Made by a program: the position numbers and the translations under genes | Assembly: GCF_001625305.1 (NCBI RefSeq) | Contig: NW_017803124.1 | Location: 373,753 to 437,752 of the forward strand | Source: Branchiostoma belcheri | Taxonomy: Eukaryota > Chordata > Leptocardii > Amphioxiformes > Branchiostomatidae | Length of the DNA stretch: 64,000 bases | Direction: 5' to 3' | The notes under the pieces: generated by a model | Told to the model about the DNA's origin: nothing | What the model saw: only the letters and a program-made list of their open reading frames with translations | Database searches by the model: none | Part shown: positions 11,946 through 25,900 of the stretch, in pieces | How the letters are laid out: the number at the start of each line of letters is the position of its first letter | How positions within the stretch are numbered: the stretch's first letter is position 1

Positions 11946-13131
11946 GATTGGCCTGACCTGCCAGCTGGAGGTATAAACAAAAACACTCTGTACCAATTTG
12001 GGGTCAAACAGACCATCCTATTATGAAATAGGGGTGAAAATGTGAAAATCCTTTTAAATAAGCAATGCAAATCTACGACAACCTGCTAATGCACGCTAAA
12101 ACGCAAAGACAATCAGCGTCTACCCACATACCAAAAATGATCGCCAACCATCCACCGGGTTCTGAGATCATTCAACGCAAACAATCTGACATTGAGATAG
12201 CAATTCCGGTTCAAAGCAAACAGCTAGGGGGCCCAAATTTACATCACTAAACCATTGTAACCACAACTACATGCTACCTTAGCATCGCACACACGGACCA
12301 TAACGTGCCAACAATAGAATAAAAAAATTAAACTGAAGTACCAAGGTCAATCACCAGGTGCTCAAAGTCAACGTACACAATCTCCAAGGCCCCATCCATC
12401 AATCTGCCAAATATCATACAGTTCCTTCTCACCGATCTTCAGATATCAGACCAAACATGAAACGGAGTAAAAACAATACCCCCCATTTACATGGAGGGTA
12501 ATAATGGTTTGATGTTAAGACAATGTGTGTATAGGTCGACAGTGGAAAGTACAGATGTTCAATGGCGTTTGTTCCTTGATTTAGTGCAAAATAGTGCACA
12601 CTGGTATTTGCTACTGAAAATGTTGAAGAAAGCTCTTTATCTGTTTGCAATGCTACCTTCAAGTTGTTGTTCAAGGACTTCAGGTTTTAAAACAAGTTAT
12701 TGAAATTGTTTAAATTCAAGTAAATGCTGGTGTGTGGTTCAACATATAACAAAGATACGGAATGGAACGCTTGTTAGTTTTATTCAGTTACTGTACATGT
12801 ACATGTTAAACAGATTCTTTAAATTGTATCCTCTGCAATATATATTGTATGTACAACACTTCAAGAAAAGCCTGTGTTTTTCTGTATTTCATTGTGACTT
12901 TGACATAATTTTCAGTCATATACAAAGTATACATATTTTACAAACATTTTCATCTTGAAAATCATATTATAATAAAACACTTATCTACTAGAGATACTTG
13001 TGACAGGTTTGAAGCTAAGTGAACAAGAGTCATGATACCAGTAAGATACATGATTGTACATGATTGTATATTACATGTTGTAGAGTGGATTCATTCCTCA
13101 TGACAAGATAACCAACTTCTAGCACACCGCA

Positions 13132-13332
13132 GTCGTCCCTCAGTAAGACATCTGATGCCGCATGTACGTGTACATGTATGTACATGTATACTACCAATTA
13201 GAACTTTAATTCAGCTTGTATACATACATTGTATAACACAGGCTTTTATTTAAAAGTTCTAAATGGGAACTACGTAATACACACAAAGGCATACATTTGT
13301 ATGCAGCTCCAGATGTCTTACTGAGGGATGAC
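13132..13332. mobile_element. 201-bp palindromic MITE
   Basis: The ends GTCGTCCCTCAGTAAGACAT and the complement of ATGTCTTACTGAGGGATGAC pair over at least 22 bases with one mismatch. The interior continues as a looser inverted repeat (AGAACTTTAA / TTAAAAGTTCT). No coding capacity. No clear target duplication was found. Confidence 0.7.
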
Positions 13333-13612
13333 TATGATGATGACAGTGACTTTGCAGAGCCTTGCACATTCTACTAAATATGGATTCTTTGGGGACTGTA
13401 GCCCTATGCTGAGAAAATCTATGCTGACAAATTTGGATACTATTTTAAGGAAATCATTCTTGTTTTGTCTCAGTGAATATTTCTATAAATGTTCCAACCT
13501 TTCTTGTATCACCTTCCACAAAATATGAGGCTCAGCCCTCTAAGGCCTTGCTTTTCTGACATTTTGATTTAGAAATACCGGAAAACATGAATAATAAAAT
13601 AATTATGATTGT

Positions 13613-13723
13613 TGTCAGCGTAAAACTGATCACGGACCTTTTTTTAAGGCATAAACCTGGTCCTCAGGCTTTGTCTTCATCATGTTTTTCTGGGAACCAA
13701 CAAATCAAATTGGTGTGGCCTAA
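13613..13723. mobile_element. Family B MITE fragment
   Basis: The right end, ACCAACAAATCAAATTGGTG followed by TGGCCTAA, matches the family B terminus. Only about 110 bases remain. Confidence 0.6.
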
Positions 13724-13748
13724 AATGACAAGCCTATCTACAGGTAGC

Positions 13749-13995
13749 ACTGTGGCAGCATGTACTGCACCTGCACAAAACCCAGAATTTTCATGATTAT
13801 TGTTGGACGTTGCTTCAAAGATGCCTGTTGCAGACGATATTATATTTTTCGACACACATAATTGAAAAGTGTCATCCTTCAATACTTGATTACAAACCTT
13901 AAATGAAACGTTCTGCCCATGTCCTATGCATATACGTGTAATACACATGTACATTACAATGCCTTACACAGGCGCAGTATGTTCTGCTGATGTGC
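13749..13995. mobile_element. Family D palindromic MITE copy
   Basis: GGCAGCATGTACTGCACCTG at the left pairs with CAGGCGCAGTATGTTCTGCT at the right. Relatives are at 6096-6325, 17545-17735, 47960-48260 and 59481-59731. It lies just downstream of the C2CD5 stop codon. Confidence 0.65.
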
Positions 13996-14048
13996 CTCTA
14001 TATCTATACAGTCAATCTGTCATGTACACTATATCCACAAGGTCACTG

Positions 14049-16911
14049 TCACAAGTCTGTCATGAGGGGGACTTTCCTCTTGGCCTCCTTTGGGCTGAAC
14101 TTGGCGATGGGTGACCTGTCCGCGATGGCAGCTAGCGAGAAGGGGACGGACACGGGCAGGATCTGGTCTCCATAGTACACGACACACGCCGCGTCACCGC
14201 TCACGTTCAGCAGGCACTGGCCCTGCAGGACACAACAGATCAGCATCGCGTTACACAATCTCTCACTGCCGGGCCCACTAGCCTCTACCAGACTACAGTG
14301 GTTTATGGAACTGTGTTGGTAGTAATCATAATAATAATCCTTATACTATAGTACGGTAGTACAGTGCTAAAAAAATTTTAATTATACCTAACATCAAATA
14401 CCCGTAAAGTCTCATGTTAATAAGGTCACTTGTCTGTAATGGCAACTCTTACGGCAAAAAACAGTTATTCAAGCAACTGGATAAATTATGATTTTGGAAA
14501 TAATTATAACTCTTACGGGTTTACGTTCAGAACTGATTGGTCATTTATTATAATCATTATGATGAAGGCAACAGTGGTTGTTGAAAATTTGATCCTTGTG
14601 TACCCTTTGTGTTGGAATGAAGTTTATTAACATCATTCTAACGGACTCCGATGGGTTGCTGGATAAATTATTAGAGACAGACTGAATAGCACACCAGAGG
14701 AGTTACATGTAGCTGGCTAGAGGGTCCAAGTTGGTTCTTTTAATAATATGCATCTTGAGGCGATCATACAAAACCTGCAGCTTCCATGAATTTGCAAGAT
14801 TTCTATGTTATGCAGCAATAAGGTTACCAATGAATGCAATTAATATACTAAAATTGGCATTTGCATGGTTTCACAATCCACACCCTCCATGATAGCACTA
14901 CCACCAAGCAACAAAATCTCCCTTGACCATGACCATACCAATACCTCACACTACTGCAACAGCTGGCAATGCAAGACTTCTCGCGAGTGAATAATCAATT
15001 GGATCCAGTGTTCTAGTCGCTAATTTTGCTGCTCATTATCTCTCTCTCTCTAACCAGTTATGGGAAAATATTCTGCCCAATTTGACGTCTGTGACGGGAA
15101 AAATTGGCACCCATTGAGAGATGTCATCAACGTAAGCTTAGTCTCCCAGCAAAATTTGAATCTCAAACTGCAAGAAATAGTCGGGGCCTGGTCGGGGTAT
15201 TTTCAAACTATCCCGAGGGAGCATGCCCACAGATCTACACCCCCCTAGGATTGCGATGGCTTCCACCATCAGCACTCGACATTATGTTCTTACGCCAAAC
15301 AAAATTGTGATGATTGGCTAGAACACTGATTGGATCACATGTTAAACAAAGCACATACATGCACATGTACACATGTATGACCCTTGACATACCCAAGGTT
15401 AAATGCTAAATGAAAAGCCAAATTTGGACGGCTGTTTGATTGCATGCCTGTAGTTTTTAGTCCAAATTCCCAAGCACCCATGGAGGATTGTGGCATACTA
15501 GCCATGCTTACGGTGTGGTCTAACTGTTGTACGCCACATTAGCGGCGTCCCCACTAACATTCAGTAGACACTGCAGCTGTACAAAAAATGTACATAGGGG
15601 AGAAATGTGTCAGTAACAGTTTCAAGTGGGAAAGTTGTGTGCATGTTGCTTCTGGTTCAAAGGGTCAAGAGTTCGAAGCCTGTCTGCTGACCACATTGTG
15701 TCATACTTGCATACTACGCAAAACGTTGTCAATGGTTTGGTAACAGTTCTTAATTTGATTAATACTACATGTAGTATTCTATACTTTATATTTGTCTGTT
15801 GCATGCAGGTACGTTGTAATTTTGCATGCTACCTACTATTTTGAGGCCTTAGGCTAGTAGAATTAGATACCCAAGATTTTGGGGCAATACCTAAAGGGGA
15901 ACCTAATAATTTGTAGTCAGTAATGACAACAACATTGGGTCAGGCAGTAACCCTGTGCTCTATAAAGCAAATAATCATGTCGGTTTGAAAACATATGCAT
16001 AAAACAAAACCAAAAATTTATACACCGTCGCCACGGCAATATTTTTTATTGCCTGCCTTGTTTTTTAAACTTTCGTGCCCACCTGGTTCCTGTTGGGGTT
16101 GTCCAGCAGAACCACCTGGCTGACAGTGTGAGACAGCAGAGCGTTGCCCCCTAGCGCCGAGACGTGGGCTCGCAGGATGGCCTGAACCTCCAGCAGGAAC
16201 TTGTGCACAACTCCATTCATCCCACCATGCTGGAATACAGGGAATGAAGAGACATTTAGTACATCTCCAGAGAGTGTTAAACATCACACATACGCCCCCT
16301 AGCATCGAGACGTGGGACTGCAGGATGGCCTGTACCTCCAGCAGGAACTTGTGCACAACTCCATTCATGCATGCTCATGAATAGAAGAAACATTTGGTAC
16401 ATTTTCCTCCTATTTTTTTCTTATCATATACTGTTACGTACAGAAAAAGTATTTCAAGCCCTGCAAAAACAAGCCCTGTGGGGTTGTGTGGCGCAACGGC
16501 AGCGTGCACGACTCGGAATCAAGAGGTCCCAGGTTCGAGTGCTGACATGCCACCGATCTTGTGCCCTTGGGAAGGCATTTTACATGACTTTCCCCACTAG
16601 ACTCAAGTGAAAAGGAGTATTGTCTGTCCAGTATTCGTTTCTATGTGCGGGACACAACACCAGCAACAGCTGCCTCTGTTCCACGTGTATTGCACTGTTG
16701 CAATTTCAATAAACCAAATCAAATTAATCAAATCAAAAACAACACATGAAGAAACCCACCTCTCGGACCGACGTACTCTCGCGGATGAAGAACATGTTGA
16801 CGTGTCCCAGGTATCGCTCCACGCGGCCGCCCGGCACGTACGACAGCGGGCTGAGCTGGATCCCGTGGGGCGTGAGCTGCGAGCGACCCTCCTGCTTATA
16901 CGTACGCGGCC
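14049..16911 (-). CDS. C2CD5: C2CD5 exons 33-35: conserved C-terminal block
   Basis: Exons 16760-16911, 16083-16229 and 14049-14222 (residues about 988-1144). Visible: [98 protein letters not shown], and a basic tail ending KVPLMTDL then TGA at 14051-14049. This block resembles the earlier one around 'GCNAVVGY', i.e. a GGNA(V/L)(V/L) repeat within the protein. A decayed partial copy of exon 34 sits upstream at about 16292-16368. Confidence 0.95.
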
Positions 16912-19900
16912 CTGCGGGAACACCACAGACGGTCAGGACAGACAGAAGGGGGGAATCAAGAAGGGAGGATGGAGAACAGACAGGGGGACACACATCTACG
17001 AGAAGAAAAGAATGTAGAAAAGAAAGATTGGTAGCTATGAAGAAAAGAAAGATTGGGAGCTGACATTTGTGCAAGATGCCAAGTAAGCAAAAAGCAAGGT
17101 ATGGACGAAAAAGCAATTGATAAAAAAAAGGAAAGGCAAGGATATCATAACAGGAAAGTAGAGAAAATCATACATTGTCAATTAAAAAGAAAAGACAAAA
17201 AAAAAAATGAGAGAAAGGGATGCTAGAGGTCTGACCTGGTATGTGCTGTGTAGGGGTGAGTTTGGTGGAACTGACCTGGTATGTGCTGTGTAGGGGTGAG
17301 TTTGGTGAGACTGACCTGGTATGTGCTGTGTATAGGGGTAAGTTTGGTGGAACTGACCTGGTATGTGCTGTGTAGGGGTGAGTTTGGTGAGACTGACCTG
17401 GTATGTGCTGTGTAGGGGTGAGTTTGGTGGGAGTGCTGGACTGGGGGGTGGACTCTGGGTCTCCGTCCATCACAAACATCATGTCTTCACGGTCACTCTC
17501 ACTGGACTCTACACAAAAAACAAACACAGATAAATATGTAAACAAGATGGATGTTTGTTCAACTTTGCATCAGAATCTTGCCTGTTGCAGACAATATCTT
17601 TTCCAGCACATCATTTGAAAAATTATTATAGATGGGATGTCATCCTTGGATATCCAAATACAACATTAAATGAAACGGTCTGCCAAGGTGGAATATGGAC
17701 CATGTATTACAGGTGCAGTACATTTTGCCAACATCCTCAATGGAGTTAGCAGGACATTAAATAACAACAACAACAACAACAAGTCTTTTAACAAACTTAA
17801 TATCACAACAAGTAAACAAGACATTTTGTCATCTGGGCTGTCTCAGTTTACAAAATAGGGTGGTGGAGACTAGGAATGTCTTTAAAAGGAACAGTCAGAT
17901 GCTTTTGAAATATGAAATTACGAAAATAAGAAAATATGAAAATAAGAAATTATGTCATGAAAAGCATGACAAAACACAAATGGTAATGAAATTCAAAGCA
18001 AAAAGGGGGTAACTAGTTGATTTACTATGATCTACATGTACCTGAACATGAAATGGCAAAAATCATAGTCTGGTAAAGTGTAGAACAATACTTTCCAGAT
18101 AATTAAATGTTGATTGAGTCTATTTAGCAAATTATGACGTTGCATCAAAACAAAAGCAGCAATAGTTGATTCTAGCTGATTTTCCGGTGCACAAACATCT
18201 GCTGATTGGAGCAGCTTCCTTGCAGGGTGCAGCTAGCTTAATGCGAGCGGATTAAGCCAGCATGATGTATGACATATGATGGACACAAAACCTGGAAATC
18301 TGTCATTGTCTTGTTTTTCAGTACTGCTTTCCTGGAGTTTACTGTCTCCTGGTAAACAAGACAGAGGAGATGGAAAACAAACAAACAAAACAACACAATG
18401 AAGGCCATGAACTCACATGAAGGTACAATGTACATGTATGAAAAAGGTTCAGTATGAAAGTTCATCTGTTTTTAAATTTCAATTGGTAGAAACGATTCTT
18501 GAAATGTCTGACAGTTTCCAAAATCATATCCAGTTCCTGGAGAAATTTTTTTTAAATCTTGTTAACCTGGATGTCTAAGGTTCATCAACGACCCAGACTC
18601 TTGTTTTCCTGATTTTATGACTCAGTTTTGTTGTGTTATATGTGTTGTCACCGATTGTCTTTATGTGCCATTACCGTCCATAAAATTTGTGTAAAATAAT
18701 AAGGGAAAAATGGAGTCATTTGTGATGTCACAGCATGTAAATTTTATGGATGACATCCTCCACAGATTCCAAATCTAATGCGAGCGGGGAAAAAAAAGGC
18801 GGGCCGAAAAAACAAGGTTCCTACATTTTAAAATTTGACTCAATCGTTGTACATAATGGTTTTGATTCAGTGGGAACATCACATATACACAGCCAGCATC
18901 ACATATCACTGCATCAAAGTAAGAAACAAATTTTAAACATTAAATCAGAACCTTTTCTTGTCTCCTCTCTTCATAGTTAACTGTCTTAACCTTCCGGTAT
19001 GGTAACAGACATCTTTTCCCATTTTCCTCATGGTGACCACTGTCAGAAGGCAACAAAATTTCTGGTTTATTTTTTCAAAATCAGGTGAAAATTATTGTGC
19101 GCGCTGATGTCATCCATAAAAATTACTTGCTGTGGCCTTATTTTCTCAAACAAAAGGTCAAAGAAAACACTGACTCTGTCTCCTCCTGACGTGGGGTTGT
19201 GTCTCACTGGCTGATGGTGGACTCTCCTGTAAACCTACAGCTGCAGCCGTCACTGTAACCTAGGCAACGGGAGAGGGGAAAGATTACTACAAATCTACAC
19301 ATACATGTAGACCTTTAAAGAAGTTTTGCAAAAATAGAGATTACATTTGCCGGCCTAAAAAACAAATCCTGTATTGACTGAAATCTTCCAGACTCCTTTG
19401 TAATTTCTACAGATTCATGAGATACAGTCAAAAAAACAATGTTGATCTTCTAGCTCTACAGAATTTATTTTCTAAATCCAAGAATCCTGTTAATCATATT
19501 GGCATAGCTCAAGCAAGACTCACAATGTGTTAAAGATGGAGACTCTACTGACCAAGAAAATAATAAAGGTATCTTTCAAAGCAAGTGCAGAATGTTAACC
19601 TCAACATGGTCTAGCTTTGCAAACTCCTGCTCTGTTTATTCTTACTTAAACACAATTTCATAAATATAATGGTGATCAGTTCCTCCAACTCTGTCCTGTC
19701 ACTTGCTACATAATGGGATCCAACATCACAAGGTGTCTGCTTCAGCACCAGTTACCAAGGTGAATGCCATCTAGTCCAGGTCATTGATTTAACTTTGGAA
19801 TGGAAGAAGATGAAGAAACAGAGCAAAAACAATATGTTTTCCTTTTGCGAAATTCGAGGTAAACATTATAAGAGCTGAATGTCTGACCTGCATTTCGTTG

Positions 19901-22900
19901 TCCTCTGGAATGGCGACATGGAAGCGTACGTCCGAGAGACAGCAGGGCACCATCATACGCAGCTTGAAATACAGGGTCTGAGGGGAGGAAACATTAAGGC
20001 CACAGCAAGTTAATTTTATGGATGACATCCTCAGCAGACTCCAAATCTAATGCGAGCGGGCAAAAAAAAACAAGGCGGGACGAAAAAAAAAAAGGTTCCT
20101 ACATTTTAAAATGTTGACTCAATCATTGTACAAATGGTTTTTACTCAGTGGGAACATCACATATACACAGCCAGCATCACATATCACTGCCTCAAAGTAA
20201 GAAACAAAACATTAAATCAGAGCCTTTTCTTGTCTCCTCTCTTCATAGTTATCTGCCATCCACCTTCCGGCATGGCAACAGACAACTTTACCCATTTTCG
20301 GCATGTCAGAAGGCAACAAAATTTCTTGCTTTTTTTTTTCAAAAATCAGGCAAAAATTAATGCGCACGCTGATGTCATCAATAAAAATTATTTGCTGTGG
20401 CCTTAAGGTAACAAACGATTGTATGGCAGCTAAAAACAAGTAAACACTCTTTTCTTCACCACATGTCAGTGTTTGGAACTGATGAGGCAGGCTGTCAATG
20501 TCTTTCACATTCTCCAATCCGTTGCCATTGCCAAAAGACTGTCATGAAACTACCTTTATCACATAATAATGTTGCTTACTGGCTTAAAGCTGTCCATGAT
20601 AATGTACACACCTTAAGAATGTTGTCGAAGATGTTAGTTAGATGTCTGCTGTGGTGGGCCAAGGCTTGGGAATCGTTGTATGTCATCACTGTTGTAAATG
20701 TCTGGGGGAAAAGTTTAAAATCACGTCTTAAAATTTAATGCATACTTGAAAGGTTAGAAAAGTACAGCTGAAGTTGAAACATGCTATGCACACACATGTA
20801 CACACATGTGCAGGCACACACACAAGCATACACACACACACTCACAGACACACACACACAAGCACACACGCAGACACACCTACACGCAGACACACAAACA
20901 CACACACATGCAGACACACACAGATGAACATGCGCAGACACACACATACGCACACACAAGCACACACACGCAGACACACAAAATCACGCAGACACACATA
21001 CACATACACACGCACAAGCACACACACAGTCACGTATAATAATGTATGTTTGAACTTCAATGCAGACACATACACACATACAAACACACGCAGACACACA
21101 CACAAAAACACAAGCACACACACCCAGACACACACACACAAATGCAGACGCACACACACGCAGACACACACACACACAAATGCAGACATACACACACACA
21201 CAAACGCAGACACACACACACACACAGACACAGACACACACACAGACACACACACAGACACACACAGACACACACACACACGCAGACACACACAAGCATA
21301 CACAAACACACTCAGACACACACACACAAACACACACACGCAGACACACACACACAAACACACTCAGACACACACACACACACACACACACACAAGCACA
21401 CCCTCATGCAGATACACACAAACGCAAACACACAAACACACACACGCAGACACACAAACCTTTTATACATGAAGAAAAAATCCCAATGACATAACCGAGC
21501 ATGTACCTGTACATTACTTGTGAGAATTTGGATCCCAGGGGGCAGCTCGGTGTTACAGGACTGGAAACCTGAAACAGAGGAAAGAGAAACATCTTAGAAT
21601 CAAAATGTTCTTTCAATACAAACTTTCTTTCCTTCAGCATTGGAAGAAACTAAATCTACATGTAGTCATGGAATGTACTTGATCCCTACATGCACATATG
21701 TAACATTGTGTTAAGTGACGTTCTACCTTCAGGTTCAGGTGAGTCCAACATTAAGGACACGATATCCTCATCCTCAGCATCATCAATCTGGAACAAGAAG
21801 GAACAAGGTGGTCTAAGACATGTGGATCATATGACAGGCCCAATTATTGGGAAAAGCACCATTTTTCCTCAGACCCCTGACTAATTTTATTATGGTTCTT
21901 AATGGTTTTTGCGTTTTGTTAATCATACTTTCACATTGTCCATCATTTTCCCATCTAACAAAACAAGGGTCACAAAAATCCAACTTCGGTCACTCAAGGG
22001 GGTCCATTTTGTAACTGTACAGTAAATACAAGAGGTAAATTAATATTCTTATCATGATAAAGTGATGACGTGATTATTCATAATTACATGTACCTCAATG
22101 ACAAACGCCTCCTTCTTGCCGGCAGAGAGGTCAAGTTCACTGAGGTCACTCCCGCTGCTGCTGTGGGAGTGGTTACTATGGCAACCCGGACTGCTGGGCA
22201 TATGGTCTGCCACGTCAGGCAGCTCCTGGGAACAGTAATGTGTACAATGTACATAAAAACCTCTAGTTTAATTCTGCAATTCCCACATCCCAGCAACCTT
22301 ACATGTAATTCTGGACTAATTCTTACATCTCAACAACCTTACAATCATCTAAATGGGCTAATACTGTAAACTATGGGTAAAAATGAAGTAAGAAATATGT
22401 AGCAGGCATTGAGGACCCCTTGGGGATTAACCCAATTCTGGAGAATTCTGGAACTGGGTCCTCGATGGCTGCTACATATATGTATTTCTTACTGTACAGT
22501 ATTTTTACTTATACATGTACTTTTTCAGTAGTTTACGATATCAGCCGGGTCTGCCTATTTACCGGAATACACCGGAAAACACAGTTAAACACCGGAAAAC
22601 ACCGGAAAACACATATAGGAGGCTAAAATCTACCGGAATACACCCTGATATGATGAGATAACATATCGAATTGCTGTATTTTGACATGAAGTAACGTGTA
22701 TATCGCCGCGGGAACAAGAAATCGTTATGAATTGGCGATCGGCGATCGCGGAGGCGAGCCGACCAGTCGCCATGTTTGTTTACATTGCCGACTACGAAAT
22801 GTTTGTTTAACGCGATCGCCGTACAGAAGTGAAATCTACCGAAATGAAGAGGTCTTTGATGCAGGTACCGCAAGTTGCTACATTCTGGCATGAAATAAGT

Positions 22901-25900
22901 CGTATATGACTTTGTTATATGACGTTGGGAACAAGAAATCACTATGAATCGGCGGAGTCGACCCGGCCAGACGCCATGTTTGTTTACTTAGCAGCCGGCT
23001 ATAACGCTAGTGAACCTTTATCCGTCACTTTTTCTCAGTGACAATCATGTGACGCCAATTTCTTTTCGTTTCTAAAAATGATGAACCGTTTTTCTTGTCC
23101 TATTATATTATGGATCTTTCGTCCTCGTGGTCATGGGTGTTTGGTCCTCGTTACGTTGGATCTTTCGTCCTCGTTTAGATGCTTGTTTAAGCAGCAGAGA
23201 TTACTACATGTATTAGTACAACAATGTTACTACATAGCCACACGTGTTGCGGCCTCGATTTGTCGCAAACGCTGCCGGATCCACGCTGCGCTGCCGATGT
23301 GGGCAAGCCGCCGGCTCCTTCGATACCTTCGCGCCCTAGCCAACTCTCAGCTCAGAAAACTGTTTTTTTTTAACCCCAGTTTATCATTTTAAATTAAGCA
23401 GAACATCTGGACAATTTTTCTAGTGATATTCGGCAGGAATTATTCATGTTAGAACGAGGACCTACTGTCTACTGGCTTCCTAAAGTTTGGCTTGCGACGC
23501 ACACGCAACGCCGGGCGTGTTTGTTGTCNNNNNNNNNNNNNNNNNNNNNNNNNNNNNNNNNNNNNNNNNNNNNNNNNNNNNNNNNNNNNNNNNNNNNNNN
23601 NNNNNNNNNNNNNNNNNNNNNNNNNNNNNNNNNNNNNNNNNNNNNNNNNNNNNNNNNNNNNNNNNNNNNNNNNNNNNNNNNNNNNNNNNNNNNNNNNNNN
23701 NNNNNNNNNNNNNNNNNNNNNNNNNNNNNNNNNNNNNNNNNNNNNNNNNNNNNNNNNNNNNNNNNNNNNNNNNNNNNNNNNNNNNNNNNNNNNNNNNNNN
23801 NNNNNNNNNNNNNNNNNNNNNNNNNNNNNNNNNNNNNNNNNNNNNNNNNNNNNNNNNNNNNNNNNNNNNNNNNNNNNNNNNNNNNNNNNNNNNNNNNNNN
23901 NNNNNNNNNNNNNNNNNNNNNNNNNNNNNNNNNNNNNNNNNNNNNNNNNNNNNNNNNNNNNNNNNNNNNNNNNNNNCTTCCGGAAAATGTCTGGCAGTTT
24001 ATCGTCGGATTTTTGCGCTTTTATCCAACAGACCGACCTCGTAGCAATCATTCACGGGCATCCTATGCAACTATCTTTCTTCCAACTAGTTCGGAGTTGT
24101 GTGCACTGTGTATGGGAACCGCATCAATCTGAATAATCAATTCTCTTCTGTGATGGCGCTAAACAAACATCGTAGTCCGCAATGTAAACAAACATGGCGA
24201 CTGTCGGGTCGCCTCCACCGATCGCTAAATTATAATGATTTCTTGTTTCCGGGTTCCTGCGGCGATTTACACGTCTATTTAATGGTCAAAACACAGCAAT
24301 TTGGGATGTTATCTCGTCTAAGCAGGGTGTATTCCGGTAGATTTTAGCCTCCTATATGTGTTTTCCGGTGTTTTCCGGTGTTTAACTGTGTTTTCCGGTG
24401 TATTCCGGTAAATAGGCAGACCGTATCAGCCCATCTACTAGATGATTGTAAGGTTGCTGAGATGTAAATAAGAATTAGGCTGTCACATGTAATACTTTGT
24501 GAGATCTACCGACTACAATGTAGCAGTTGGAAATATGACTCCCTTAGTGTTCTAGCCAGCCAGATTTTTTTTGTCATCTCAATTTTATGTCGAGCACCGA
24601 AGGCACTATACAACCCTAGGGTACGTAGTCAGGGGATTACATGTATACTCTCCTGAAAAAATTTGAAATCTTGATGGACTGGGCAAAATTGTTGTTTAGC
24701 GGCGAAATTCTGTCCAATAACTGATGAACAAACAGTGGCTAGAACACTGTATGACTCATTTACTTTTTCTTCAAAATGCTCATCCTTCTGAATCAAGGCC
24801 ATACAGAACATTAAGTAGTTGTTTTTACTTTCAAAGAACTTTTCCTAAAAGAAAAAAAAGCTTTCACATGCAAAGACAAATTTGGACAGATGAAACTTTT
24901 CAGTCATGCACTGCACAGTTACTGTACTACTAGTTCTCCCAGAGGTTCTTTCTTTTCTTAGAAAATGCAGGACTGGTCTACATGTTGTTTTTCTTACATT
25001 TTTTCTCAAATATTAATTTTCTTTCTACTTGTCAACCATTTCAAATGGCAATGACTGTATATGAGAGGAAATTAGCATCTTCACCAAGCCTTGCTGGTGA
25101 CTGCCAAGAACTTTGTTGCCCAGTATTTTTGTGTGTCTCCTTTTCAGTCGGTTAAAAACAATTTCATTTTCATTCAGGACTTCTACACAAGACCTTAATT
25201 GAACTGCATGCTTTTAAACAATACATCAGTACTGAACAATTGCTGACGTCGCCTGAGGTTTAATATGTTTGCCTACTTCCAATCTTGTTTCCAGACGTCT
25301 AGACATTTTAATCCACAACAGGACAGACTCCTATTTTACCTTCTCATCTTCCTCTTTTGTGACGTCTGGGGGCTCAGAAGACTACAGACAGGGATATACG
25401 ACCACACATGGAGGTTTAGTTACATGTAGGAAGGGACACATCAATATTCAGTGTGTTCACTGTCATTTCTTCAACATTCCTGTTGTGTGTATTGTTAATA
25501 ATATACGTCAAAAATATTCCTGAGCACTTAGGTTTCGTCATGAACTAGTCACATTTTGTTTTGCCCAACATTTTTTCTTTATGGTTGCATCAGTAATGGA
25601 TGCCTACATGTATAATTAAATCAGTATGGTCAATTGCTCATATGCCGTAAACACAATTACTGACAACCTCCTCATACATGTACATGTACATGTATAGTAC
25701 ACTCATACATGATTGTACATTGTACAGTACATGTAAGTAATATCATGCCAAAGCTGGGCCGTGATAACGTTAGATACGGGTGTTCTGGGCTTCCAAACAT
25801 TCCATACAATAATTCAAACGTGTTTTGTACATGTTACATGTTGCCTGCTTTTGAAAATTCACATGCCAGATTTGGATATGGGAAGTGATATTGTTTAGGG

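Larger units (their letters stand above)
10167..14048. other. MSH4-C2CD5 convergent intergenic region
   Basis: No coding exon was found between the two stop codons. The stretch holds a family A MITE (10195-10611), a cluster of hairpins (11253-11945), a 201-bp palindromic element (13132-13332), and copies or fragments of other elements near 13613-13723 and 13749-13990. AATAAA occurs on the + strand at 10564-10569 and near 12972, and as TTTATT (minus-strand signal) near 13247. Which of these end the two transcripts cannot be decided here. Confidence 0.6.
22313..24482. mobile_element. Older palindromic element interrupted by a younger one
   Basis: The left part (22313-22546) and right part (24432-24482) form one inverted-repeat element: TTCTTACATCTCAACAACCT at the left pairs with AGGTTGCTGAGATGTAAATA at the right. 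Its inner hairpin (about 22390-22495) pairs TAAGAAATATGTAGCAGGCA with CTGCTACATATATGTATTTC. The 1.9-kb element at 22547-24423 is inserted in its right arm. Confidence 0.75.

Noticed and set aside
20774-21494. Long open frames (up to 232 codons) rich in Thr-His or Cys-Val
   Set aside because: They are translations of an ACAC/GTGT-rich simple repeat and are open on both strands.
23078-23392. 104-codon frame in the nested element
   Set aside because: No recognisable motif; it could be part of a transposase cut by the N gap, but this cannot be supported.
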